NCBI GenBank assembly: GCA_023053685.1
Contig: JALIGW010000059.1
Span: 1,612,001-1,676,000, forward strand
DNA length: 64,000 nt
From: Diadophis punctatus similis
Taxonomy: Eukaryota; Chordata; Lepidosauria; Squamata; Dipsadidae
Reading direction: 5' to 3'
Program-made: the position numbers and the translations under genes
In this document: piece by piece, positions 50,801-62,900 of the stretch
Layout of the letters: the number at the start of each line of letters is the position of its first letter
Position numbering within the stretch: the first letter of the stretch is position 1
The notes under the pieces: generated by a model
Seen by the model: only the letters and a program-made list of their open reading frames with translations
Databases searched by the model: none
Told to the model about the DNA's origin: nothing

Positions 50801-53610
50801 CAAAAACCTCACTTTTGACACAGAGCTCAGAAATGAAAAAGAAACACATATCCATGTTCCCCAGGGTATGGAAAGGCAAATTCCCACACCATTTTCAGAT
50901 CCGAGCAATCCCTGAGGAATTAGCCCAAGCCGTATCATAGAATTTACCTTACGACTCAATTCAGCCCGAAAACCTCACTTTTGACACAAAGCTCAGAAAT
51001 GAAAAAGAAACACATATCCATGTTCCCCAGGGTATGGAAAACCGAATTCCCACACCATTTGCAGATCCGAGCATTGCCTGATGAATTAGCCCAAGCCGTA
51101 TCATAGAATTTACCTTACGACTCAATTCAGCCCGAAAACCTCACTTTTGACACAGAGCTCAGAAATGAAAAAGAAACACATACAGTATTCCTCTTCCCTA
51201 GGGTCTGGAAAGCCAAATTCTCACACCATTTTCAGATCCGAGCTTTCCCTGAGGAGTTAGCCAAAGGCCTATCTCAGAATTTGCCATAGAAATCAATTCA
51301 GCCAGAAACTTCACTTTTGACACAGAGGTCAGAAATGAAAAAGAAACATATCCATGTTCCCCAGGGTGTGGAAAGCCAAATTACCACACTATTTTCAGGT
51401 CCTAGTTTTCCCTGAGGAATTAGCCAAAGCCGTATCTCATAATTTGCCTTAGGACTCAATTCAGCCAGAAAACTTCACTCTTGACACAGAGCTCAGAAAT
51501 GAAAAAGAAATACATATTCATGATCCCTAGGGTCGGGAAAGCCAAATTTTCACACCATTTTCAGATCCGAGCATTCCCTGAGGAATTAGCCGAAGCCGTA
51601 TCATAGAATTTACCTTACGACTCAATTCAGCCCGAAAACCTCACTATTGACACAGAGCTCAGAAATGAAAAAGAAACACACATCCATGTTCCCCAGGGTA
51701 TGGAAAACTGAATTCCCACACCATTTGCCGATCCGAGCATTCCCTGAGGAATTAGCCCAAGGCGTTTCTCAGAATTTGCCATAGAACTCAATTCAGCCCG
51801 AAAACTTCACTTTTGACACAGAGCTCAGAAATGAAAAAGAAACATATATCCATGTTCCCCAGGGTATGGAAAAGCAAATTCCCACACGATTTTCAGATCC
51901 GAGCAATCCCTGAGGAATTAGCCCAAGCCGTATCATAGAATTTACCTTACGACTCAATTCAGCCCGAAAACCTCACTTTTGACACAGAGCTCAGAAATGA
52001 AAAAGAAACACATACAGTATTCCTGTTCCCTAGGGTCTGGAAAGCCAAATTCTCACACCATTTTCAGATCCGAGCTTTCCCTGTTGAGTTAGCCCAAGCC
52101 GTATCTCAGAATTTGCCTTGGGACTCAATTCAGCCAGAAAACTTCACTTTTGACACAGAGCTCAGAAATGAAAAAGAAACACATACAGTATTCCTGTTCC
52201 CTAGGGTCTGGAAAGCCAAATTCTCACACCATTTTCAGCTCCGAGCTTTCCCTGAGGAGTTAGCCAAAGGCCTATCTCAGAATTTGCCATAGAAATCAAT
52301 TCAGCCAGAAACTTCACTTTTGACACAGAGGTCAGAAATGAAAAAGAAACATATCCATGTTCCCCAGGGTGTGGAAAGCCAAATTACCACACTATTTTCA
52401 GGTCCTAGTTTTCCCTGAGGAATTAGCCAAAGCCGTATCATAGAATTTGCCTTAGGACTCAATTCAGCCAGAAAACCTCACTATTGACACAGAGCTCAGA
52501 AATGAAAAAGAAACACACATCCATGTTCCCCAGGGTATGGAAAACCGAATTCCCACACCATTTGCCGATCCGAGCATTCCCTGAGGAATTAGCCCAAGGC
52601 GTTTCTCAGAATTTGCCATAGAACTCAATTCAGCCTGAAAACGTCACTTTTGACACAGAGCTCAGAAATGAAAAAGAAACACATATTCATGTTCCCCAGG
52701 GTCTGGAAAGCCAAATTCTCACACCATTTTCAGATCCGAGCTTTCCCTGTGGAGTTAGCCCAAGCCGTATCTCATAATTTGCCTTAGGACTCAATTATAA
52801 CAGAAAACCTCACTTTTGACACAGAGCTCAGAAATGAAAAAGAAACACATATTCATGTTCCCCAGGGTCTGGAAAGCCAAAATCTCACAAAATTTTCAGA
52901 TCCAAGCATTCCCTGAGGAATTAGCCCAAGCCGTATCATAGAATTTACCTTACGACTCAATTCAGCCCGAAAACCTCTCTTTTGACACAGAGCTCAGAAA
53001 TCAAAAAGAAACACATATTCATGTTCCCCAGGGTATGGAAAGCCGAATTCCCACACCATTTGCAGATCCGAGCTTTCCCTGAGGACTTAGCCCAAGGCGT
53101 TTCTCAGAATTTGCCATAGAACTCCATTCAGCCCGAAAACCTCACTTTTGACATAGAGCTCAGAAATGAAAAACAAACACATATCCATGTTCCCCAGGGT
53201 GTGGGAAGCCAAATTACCACACCATTTTCAGGTCCGAGTTTTCCCTGAGGAATTAGCCCAAGCCGTATCTCATAATTTGCCTTAGGACTCAATTATAACA
53301 GAAAACCTCACTTTTGACACAGAGCTCAGAAATGAAAAAGAAACACATATTCATGTTCTCCAGGGTCTGGAAAGCCGAATTCTGACACCATTTTCAGATC
53401 CGAGCTTTCCCTGAGGAGTTAGCCCAAGGCGTTTCTCAGAATTTGCCATAGAACTCAATTCAGCCCGAAAACCTCACTTTTGACACAGAGCTCAGAAATG
53501 AAATAGAAACACATATTCTTGTTCCCTAGGCTCTGGAAAGACAAAATCTCACACAATTTTTAGATCCGAACTTTCCCTGACGAGTTAGCCCAAGCCTTAT
53601 CATAGAATTT
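44810..53610 (+). repeat. 8.8 kb long-range duplication, copy 2 (partner 30.4-39.2 kb)
   Basis: This is the counterpart of 30,370-39,170. Noted differences: AAAAAGTAAC near 46,528 for AAAAAGAAAC, GTCTTGAAAG near 48,381 for GTCTGGAAAG, CCCTGGGGAG near 50,085 for CCCTGAGGAG, and a clustered set at about 52,789-52,846. It lacks the extra A seen at 31.85 kb. The match ends just after the chimeric monomer at 53,482-53,647. Confidence 0.87.
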
Positions 53611-53647
53611 GCCTTAGAACTCAATTCAGCCAGAAAACTTCCCTTTT
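53482..53647 (+). repeat. Chimeric monomer, M4 left part and M6 right part (second copy)
   Basis: It has the same structure as 39,044-39,209 but with AAAGACAAAATC as in standard M4. The switch to TAGATCCGAAC lies near 53,550-53,561. After it the array continues with M5, whereas the first copy continues with M9. Confidence 0.85.
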
Positions 53648-56600
53648 GACACAGAGCTCAGAAATGAAAAAGAAACACATATTCATGTTCCCAGGGTCTG
53701 GAATGCCAAATTCTCACACCATTTTCAGATCCGAGCTTTCCCTGAGGAATTAGCCCAAGGCGTTTCTCAGAATTTGCCATAGAACTCAATTATAACAGAA
53801 AACTTCACTTTTGACACAGAGCTCAGAAATGAAATAGAAACACATATTCTTGTTCCCTAGGCTCTGGAAAGACAAAATCTCACACAATTTTCAGATCCGA
53901 GCTTTCCCTGAGGAGTTAGCCCAAGCCTTATCATAGAATTTGCCTTTGGACTCAATTCAGCCCGAAAACCTCACTTTTGACACAGAGCTCAGAAATGAAA
54001 AAGAAACACATATCCATGTTCCCCAGGGTATGGAAAACCAAATTCCCACACCATTTGCCGATCCGAGCATTCCCTGAGGAATTAGCCCAAGCCGTATCAT
54101 AGAATTTACCTTACGACTCAATTCAGCCCGAAAACCTCACTTTTGACACAGAGCTCAGAAATGAAAAAGAAACACATATCCATGTTCCCCAGGGTATGGA
54201 AAGCCAAATTCCCACACCATTTGCAGATCCGAGCTTTCCCTGAGGACTTAGCCCAAGGCGTTTCTCAGAATTTGCCATAGAACTCAATTCAGCCCGAAAA
54301 CCTCACTTTTGACATAGAGCTCAGAAATGAAAAACCAACACATATCCATGTTCCCCAGGGTGTGGAAAGCCAAAATCTCACAAAATTTTCAGATCCAAGC
54401 ATTCCCTGAGGAATTAGCCCAAGCCGTATCATAGAATTTACCTTACGACTCAATTCAGCCTGAAAACCTCACTTTTGACACAGAGCTGAGAAATGAAAAA
54501 GAAACACATATCCATGTTCCCCAGGGTATGGAAAGCCAAAATCTCACACCATTTTCAGATCCAAGCATTCCCTGAGGAATTAGCCCAAGCCGTATCATAG
54601 AATTTACCTTACGACTCAATTCAGCCTGAAAACCTCACTTTTGACACAGAGCTCAGAAATGAAAAAGAAACACATATTCATGTTCCCCAGGGTCTGGAAA
54701 GCCAAAATCTCACAAAATTTTCAGATCCAAGCATTCCCTGAGGACTTAGCCCAAGCCGTATCATAGAATTTACCTTACGACTCAATTCAGCCCAAAAACC
54801 TCACTTTTGACACAGAGCTCAGAAATGAAAAAGAAACATATATCCATGTTCCCCAGGGTATGGAAAAGCAAATTCCCACACCATTTTCAGATCCGAGCTT
54901 TCCCTGAGGAGTTAGCCCAAGGCGTATCATAGAATTTACTTTAAGACTCAATTCACCCCGAAAACCTCACTGTTGACACAGAGCTCAGAAATGAAAAAGA
55001 AACACAAATTCATGTTCCTTAGACTCTGGAAAGAAAAATCTCACACAATTTTTAGATCCGAACTTTCCCTGACGAGTTAGCCCAAGCCTTATCATAGAAT
55101 TTGCCTTAGAACTCAATTCAGCCAGAAAACTTCCCTTTTGACACAGAGCTCAGAAATGAAAAAGAAAAATATATCCATGTTCTCCAGGGTCTGGAAAGCC
55201 GAATTCTGACACCATTTTCAGATCCGAGCTCTCCCTGAGGAATTAGCCCAAGGCGTTTCTCAGAATTTGCCATAGAACTCAATTATAACAGAAAACTTCA
55301 CTTTTGACACAGAGCTCAGAAATGAAATAGAAACACATATTCTTGTTCCCTAGGCTCTGGAAAGACAAAATCTCACACAATTTTCAGATCCGAGCTTTCC
55401 CTGAGGAGTTAGCCCAAGTCTTATCATAGAATTTGCCTTAGAACTCAATTCAGCCAGAAAACTTCCCTTTTGACACAGAGCTCAGAAATGAAAAAGAAAC
55501 ACATATTCATGTTCCCAGGGTCTGGAAAGCCAAATTCTCACACCATTTTCAGATCCGAGCTTTCCCTGAGGAATTAGCCCAAGGCGTTTCACAGAATTTG
55601 CCATAGAACTCAATTATAACAGAAAACTTCACTTTTGACACAGAGCTCAGAAATGAAATAGAAACACATATTCTTGTTCCCTAGGCTCTGGAAAGACAAA
55701 ATCTCACACAATTTTCAGATCCGAGCTCTCCCTGAGGAGTTAGCCCAAGCCTTATCATAGAATTTGCCTTTGGACTCAATTCAGCCCGAAAACCTCACTT
55801 TTGACACAGAGCTCAGAAATGAAAAAGAAACACATATTCATGTTCCCAGGGTCTGGAATGCCAAATTCTCACACCATTTTCAGATCCGAGCTTTCCCTGA
55901 GGAATTAGCCCAAGGCGTTTCTCAGAATTTGCCATAGAACTCAATTATAACAGAAAACTTCACTTTTGACACAGAGCTCAGAAATGAAATAGAAACACAT
56001 ATTCTTGTTCCCTAGGCTCTGGAAAGACAAAATCTCACACAATTTTCAGATCCGAGCTTTCCCTGAGGAGTTAGCCCAAGCCTTATCATAGAATTTGCCT
56101 TTGGACTCAATTCAGCCCGAAAACCTCACTTTTGACACAGAGCTCAGAAATGAAAAAGAAACACATATCCATGTTCCCCAGGGTATGGAAAACCAAATTC
56201 CCACACCATTTGCCGATCCGAGCATTCCCTGAGGAATTAGCCCAAGCCGTATCATAGAATTTACCTTACGACTCAATTCAGCCCGAAAACCTCACTTTTG
56301 ACACAGAGCTCAGAAATGAAAAAGAAACACATATCCATGTTCCCCAGGGTATGGAAAGCCAAATTCCCACACCATTTGCAGATCCGAGCTTTCCCTGAGG
56401 ACTTAGCCCAAGGCGTTTCTCAGAATTTGCCATAGAACTCAATTCAGCCCGAAAACCTCACTTTTGACATAGAGCTCAGAAATGAAAAACCAACACATAT
56501 CCATGTTCCCCAGGGTGTGGAAAGCCAAAATCTCACAAAATTTTCAGATCCAAGCATTCCCTGAGGAATTAGCCCAAGCCGTATCATAGAATTTACCTTA

Positions 56601-56905
56601 CGACTCAATTCAGCCTGAAAACCTCACTTTTGACACAGAGCTGAGAAATGAAAAAGAAACACATATCCATGTTCCCCAGGGTATGGAAAGCCAAAATCTC
56701 ACACCATTTTCAGATCCAAGCATTCCCTGAGGAATTAGCCCAAGCCGTATCATAGAATTTACCTTACGACTCAATTCAGCCTGAAAACCTCACTTTTGAC
56801 ACAGAGCTCAGAAATGAAAAAGAAACACATATTCATGTTCCCCAGGGTCTGGAAAGCCAAAATCTCACAAAATTTTCAGATCCAAGCATTCCCTGAGGAC
56901 TTAGC
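53640..56905 (+). repeat. M4/M5-rich region with a 2,155 bp tandem
   Basis: About 53,640-54,750 repeats at about 55,795-56,905. Anchors: private GGAATGCCAAATT 53,700/55,855, private AAAACCAACAC 54,331/56,486, M13 54,480/56,635. The intervening 55.17-55.78 kb matches 57.16-57.77 kb at 1,990 bp (TCTCCAGGG 55,181/57,171). The content is alternating M4, M5 and M1-like monomers, similar to 9.9-10.9 kb. Confidence 0.82.
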
Positions 56906-59900
56906 CCAAGGCGTTTCTCAGAATTTGCCATAGAACTCAATTCAGCCCGAAAACCTCACTTTTGACATAGAGCTCAGAAATGAAAAACAAACACATATCC
57001 ATGTTCCCCAGGGTGTGGAAAGCCAAATTACCACACCATTTTCAGGTCCGAGTTTTCCCTGAGGAATTAGCCCAAGCCGTATCTCATAATTTGCCTTAGG
57101 ACTCAATTATAACAGAAAACTTCACTTTTGACACAGAGCTCAGAAATGAAAAAGAAACACATATTCATGTTCTCCAGGGTCTGGAAAGCCGAATTCTGAC
57201 ACCATTTTCAGATCCGAGCTCTCCCTGAGGAATTAGCCCAAGGCGTTTCTCAGAATTTGCCATAGAACTCAATTATAACAGAAAACTTCACTTTTGACAC
57301 AGAGCTCAGAAATGAAATAGAAACACATATTCTTGTTCCCTAGGCTCTGGAAAGACAAAATCTCACACAATTTTCAGATCCGAGCTTTCCCTGAGGAGTT
57401 AGCCCAAGTCTTATCATAGAATTTGCCTTAGAACTCAATTCAGCCAGAAAACTTCCCTTTTGACACAGAGCTCAGAAATGAAAAAGAAACACATATTCAT
57501 GTTCCCAGGGTCTGGAAAGCCAAATTCTCACACCATTTTCAGATCCGAGCTTTCCCTGAGGAATTAGCCCAAGGCGTTTCACAGAATTTGCCATAGAACT
57601 CAATTATAACAGAAAACTTCACTTTTGACACAGAGCTCAGAAATGAAATAGAAACACATATTCTTGTTCCCTAGGCTCTGGAAAGACAAAATCTCACACA
57701 AATTTCAGATCCGAGCTTTCCCTGAGGAGTTAGCCCAAGCCTTATCATAGAATTTGCCTTTGGACTCAATTCAGCCCGAAAACCTCACTTTTGACACAGA
57801 GCTCAGAAATGAAAAAGAAACACATATCCATGTTCCGCAGGGTATGAAAAACCGAATTCCCACACCATTTACCGATCCGAGCATTCCCTGCGGAGTTAGC
57901 CCAAGCCGTATCTCATAATTTGCCTTAGGATTCAATTCAACCAGAAAACTTCACTTTTGACACAGAGCTCAGAAATGAAAAAGAAACACATATTCATGTT
58001 CCCCAGGGTCTGGAAAGCCAAAATCTCACAAAATTTTCAGATCCAAGCATTCCCTGAGGAATTAGCCCAAGCCGTATCATAGAATTTACCTTACGACTCA
58101 ATTCAGCCCAAAAACCTCTCTTTTGACACAGAGCTCAGAAATCAAAAAGAAACACATATCCATGTTCCCCAGGGTATGGAAAGCCGAATTCCCACACCAT
58201 TTGCAGATCCGAGCTTTCCCTGAGGACTTAGCCCAAGGCGTATCTCAGAATTTGCCATAGAACTCAATTCAGCCCGAAAACCTCACTTTTGACATAGAGC
58301 TCAGAAATGAAAAACAAACACATATCCATGTTCCCCAGGGTGTGGAAAGCCAAATTACCACACCATTTTCAGGTCCGAGTTTTCCCTGAGGAATTAGCCC
58401 AAGCCGTATCTCATAATTTGCCTTAGGACTCAATTATAACAGAAAACTTCACTTTTGACACAGAGCTCAGAAATGAAAAAGAAACACATAATCATGTTCT
58501 CCAGGGTCTGGAAAGCCGAATTCTGACACCATTTTCAGATCCGAGCTTTCCCTGAGGAGTTAGCCCAAGGCGTTTCTCAGAATTTGCCATAGAACTCAAT
58601 TCAGCCCGAAAACCTCACTTTTGACACAGAGCTCAGAAATGAAAAAGAAACACATATTCCTGTTCCCTAGGGTTCGGAAAGCCAAATTTTCACACCATAT
58701 TCAGATCCGAGCTTTCCCTGAGGAGTTAGCCCAAGGCGTATCATAGAATTTACTTTAAGACTCAATTCAGCCAGAAAACCTCACTGTTGACACAGAGCTC
58801 AGAAATGAAAAAGAAACACAAATTCATGTTCCCTAGACTCTGGAAAGAAAAATCTCACACAATTTTTAGATCCGAACTTTCCCTGACGAGTTAGCCAAAG
58901 CCTTATCATAGAATTTGCCTTAGAACTCAATTCAGCCAGAAAACTTCCCTTTTGACACAGAGCTCAGAAATGAAAAAGAAACACATATTCATGTTCCCAG
59001 GGTCTGGAAAGCCAAATTCTCACACCATTTTCAGATCCGAGCTTTCCCTGAGGAATTAGCCCAAGGCGTTTCTCATAATTTGCCTTAGGACTCAATTATA
59101 ACAGAAAACTTCACTTTTGACACAGAGCTCAGAAATGAAATAGAAACACGTATTCTTGTTCCCTAGGCTCTGGAAAGACAAAATCTCACACAATTTTCAG
59201 ATCCGAGCTTTCCCTGAGGAGTTAGCCCAAGTCTTATCATAGAATTTGCCTTAGAACTCAATTCAGCCAGAAAACTTCCCTTTTGACACAGAGCTCAGAA
59301 ATGAAAAAGAAACACATATTCATGTTCCCAGGGTCTGGAAAGCCAAATTCTCACACCATTTTCAGATCCGAGCTTTCCCTGAGGAATTAGCCCAAGGCGT
59401 TTCACAGAATTTGCCACAGAACTCAATTATAACAGAAAACTTCACTTTTGACAGAGAGCTCAGAAATGAAATAGAAACACATATTCTTGTTCCCTAGGCT
59501 TTGGAAAGACAAAATCTCACACAATTTTCAGATCCGAGCTTTCCCTGAGGAGTTAGCCCAAGCCTTATCATAGAATTTGCCTTTGGACTCAATTCAGCCC
59601 GAAAACCTCACTTTTGACACAGAGCTCAGAAATGAAAAAGAAACACATATCCATGTTCCGCAGGGTATGGAAAACCGAATTCCCACACCATTTACCGATC
59701 CGAGCATTCCCTGCGGAGTTAGCCCAAGCCGTATCTCATAATTTGCCTTAGGATTCAATTCAACCAGAAAACCTCACTTTTGACACAGAGCTCAGAAATG
59801 AAAAAGAAACACATATTCATGTTCCCCAGGGTCTGGAAAGCCAAAATCTCACAAAATTTTCAGATCCAAGCATTCCCTGAGGAGTTAGCCCAAGCCGTAT

Positions 59901-62900
59901 CATAGAATTTACCTTACGACTCAATTCAGCCCAAAAACCTCTCTTTTGACACAGAGCTCAGAAATCAAAAAGAAACACATATCCATGTTCCCCAGGGTAT
60001 GGAAAGCCGAATTCCCACACCATTTGCAGATCCGAGCTTTCCCTGAGGACTTAGCCCAAGGCGTTTCTCAGAATTTGCCTTAGAACTCAATTCAGCCCGA
60101 AAACCTCACTTTTGACATAGAGCTCAGAAATGAAAAACAAACACATATCCATGTTCCCCAGGGTGTGGAAAGCCAAATTACCACACCATTTTCAGGTCCG
60201 AGTTTTCCCTGAGGAATTAGCCCAAGCCGTATCTCATAATTTGCCTTAGGACTCAATTATAACAGAAAACTTCACTTTTGACACAGAGCTCAGAAATGAA
60301 AAAGAAACACATATTCATGTTCTCCAGGGTCTGGAAAACCGAATTCTGACACCATTTTCAGATCCGAGCTTTCCCTGAGGAGTTAGCCCAAGGCGTTTCT
60401 CAGAATTTGCCATAGAACTCAATTCAGCCCGAAAACCTCACTTTTGACACAGAGCTCAGAAATGAAAAAGAAACACATATTCCTGTTCCCTAGGGTTCGG
60501 AAAGCCAAATTTTCACACCATATTCAGATCCGAGCTTTCCCTGAGGAGTTAGCCCAAGGCGTATCATAGAATTTACTTTAAGACTCAATTCAGCCAGAAA
60601 ACCTCACTGTTGACACAGAGCTCAGAAATGAAAAAGAAACACAAATTCATGTTCCCTAGACTCTGGAAAGAAAAATCTCACACAATTTTTAGATCCGAAC
60701 TTTCCCTGACGAGTTAGCCAAAGCCTTATCATAGAATTTGCCTTAGAACTCAATTCAGCCAGAAAACTTCCCTTTTGACACAGAGCTCAGAAATGAAAAA
60801 GAAACACATATTCATGTTCCCAGGGTCTGGAAAGCCAAATTCTCACACCATTTTCAGATCCGAGCTTTCCCTGAGGAATTAGCCCAAGGCGTTTCTCATA
60901 ATTTGCCTTAGGACTCAATTATAACAGAAAACTTCACTTTTGACACAGAGCTCAGAAATGAAAAAGAAACACATATTCATGTTCTCCAGGGTCTGGAAAG
61001 CCGAATTCTGACACCATTTTCAGATCCGAGCTTTCCCTGAGGAGTTAGCCCAAGGCGTTTCTCAGAATTTGCCATAGAACTCAATTCAGCCCGAAAACCT
61101 CACTTTTGACACAGAGCTCAGAAATGAAAAAGAAACACATATTCCTGTTCCCTAGGGTTCGGAAAGCCAAATTTTCACACCATATTCAGATCCGAGCTTT
61201 CCCTGAGGAGTTAGCCCAAGGTGTATCATAGAATTTACTTTAAGACTCAATTCACCCCTTAAACCTCACTGTTGACACAGAGCTCAGAAATGAAAAAGAA
61301 ACACAAATTCATGTTCCCTAGACTCTGGAAAGAAAAATCTCACACAATTTTTAGATCCGAACTTTCCCTGACGAGTTAGCCCAAGCCTTATCATAGAATT
61401 TGCCTTAGAACTCAATTCAGCCAGAAAACTTCCCTTTTGACACAGAGCTCAGAAATGAAAAAGAAACACATATTCATGTTCCCAGGGTCTGGAAAGCCAA
61501 ATTCCCACACCATTTGCCGATCCGAGCATTCCCTGAGGAATTAGCCCAAGCCGTATCATAGAATTTACCTTACGACTCAATTCAGCCCGAAAACCTCACT
61601 TTTGACACAGAGCTCAGAAATGAAAAAGAAACACATATCCATGTTCCCCAGGGTATGGAAAAGCAAATTCCCACACCATTTTCAGATCCAAGCATTCCCT
61701 GAGGAATTAGCCCAAGCCGTATCTCATAAATTGCCTTAGAATTAAATTCAACCAGAAAAGTTCACTTTTGACACAGAGCTCAGAAATGAAAAAGAAACAC
61801 ATATTCATGTTCCCCAGGGTCTGGAAAGCCAAAATCTCACAAAATTTTCAGATCCAAGCATTCCCTGAGGACTTAGCCCAAGGCGTTTCTCAGAATTTGC
61901 CATAGAACTCAATTCAGCCCGAAAACCTCACTTTTGACATAGAGCTCAGAAATGAAAAACAAACACATATCCATGTTCCCCAGGGTGTGGAAAGCCAAAT
62001 TACCACACCATTTTCAGGTCCGAGTTTTCCCTGAGGAATTAGCCCAAGCCGTATCTCATAATTTGCCTTAGGACTCAATTATAACAGAAAACTTCACTTT
62101 TGACACAGAGCTCAGAAATGAAAAAGAAACACATATTCATGTTCTCCAGGGTCTGGAAAGCCGAATTCTGACACCATTTTCAGATCCGAGCTTTCCCTGA
62201 TGAGTTAGCCCAAGGCGTTTCTCAGAATTTGCCATAGAACTCAATTGAGCCCGAAAACCTCACTTTTGACACAGAGCTCAGAAATGAAAAAGAAACACAT
62301 ATTCCTGTTCCCTAGGGTTCGGAAAGCCAAATTTTCACACCATATTCAGATCCGAGTTTTCCCTGAGTTGTTAGCCCAAAGCGTATCATAGAATTTACTT
62401 TAAGACTCAATTCACCCCGAAAACCTCACTGTTGACACAGAGCTCAGAAATGAAAAAGAAACACAAATTCATGTTCCCTAGACTCTGAAAAGAAAAATCT
62501 CAAACAATTTTTAGATCCGAACTTTCCCTGACGAGTTAGCCCAAGCCTTATCATAGAATTTGCCTTAGAACTCAATTCAGCCCGAAAACCTCACTTTTGA
62601 CATAGAGCTCAGAAATGAAAAACAAACACATATCCATGTTCCCCAGGGTGTGGAAAGCCAAATTACCACACCATTTTCAGGTCCGAGTTTTCCCTGAGGA
62701 ATTAGCCCAAGCCGTATCTCATAATTTGCCTTAGGACTCAATTATAACAGAAAACTTCACTTTTGACACAGAGCTCAGAAATGAAAAAGAAACACAAATT
62801 CATGTTCCCTAGACCCTGGAAAGAAAAATCTCACACAATTTTTAGATCCGAACTTTCCCTGACGAGTTAGCCCAAGCCTTATCATAGAATTTGCCTTAGA

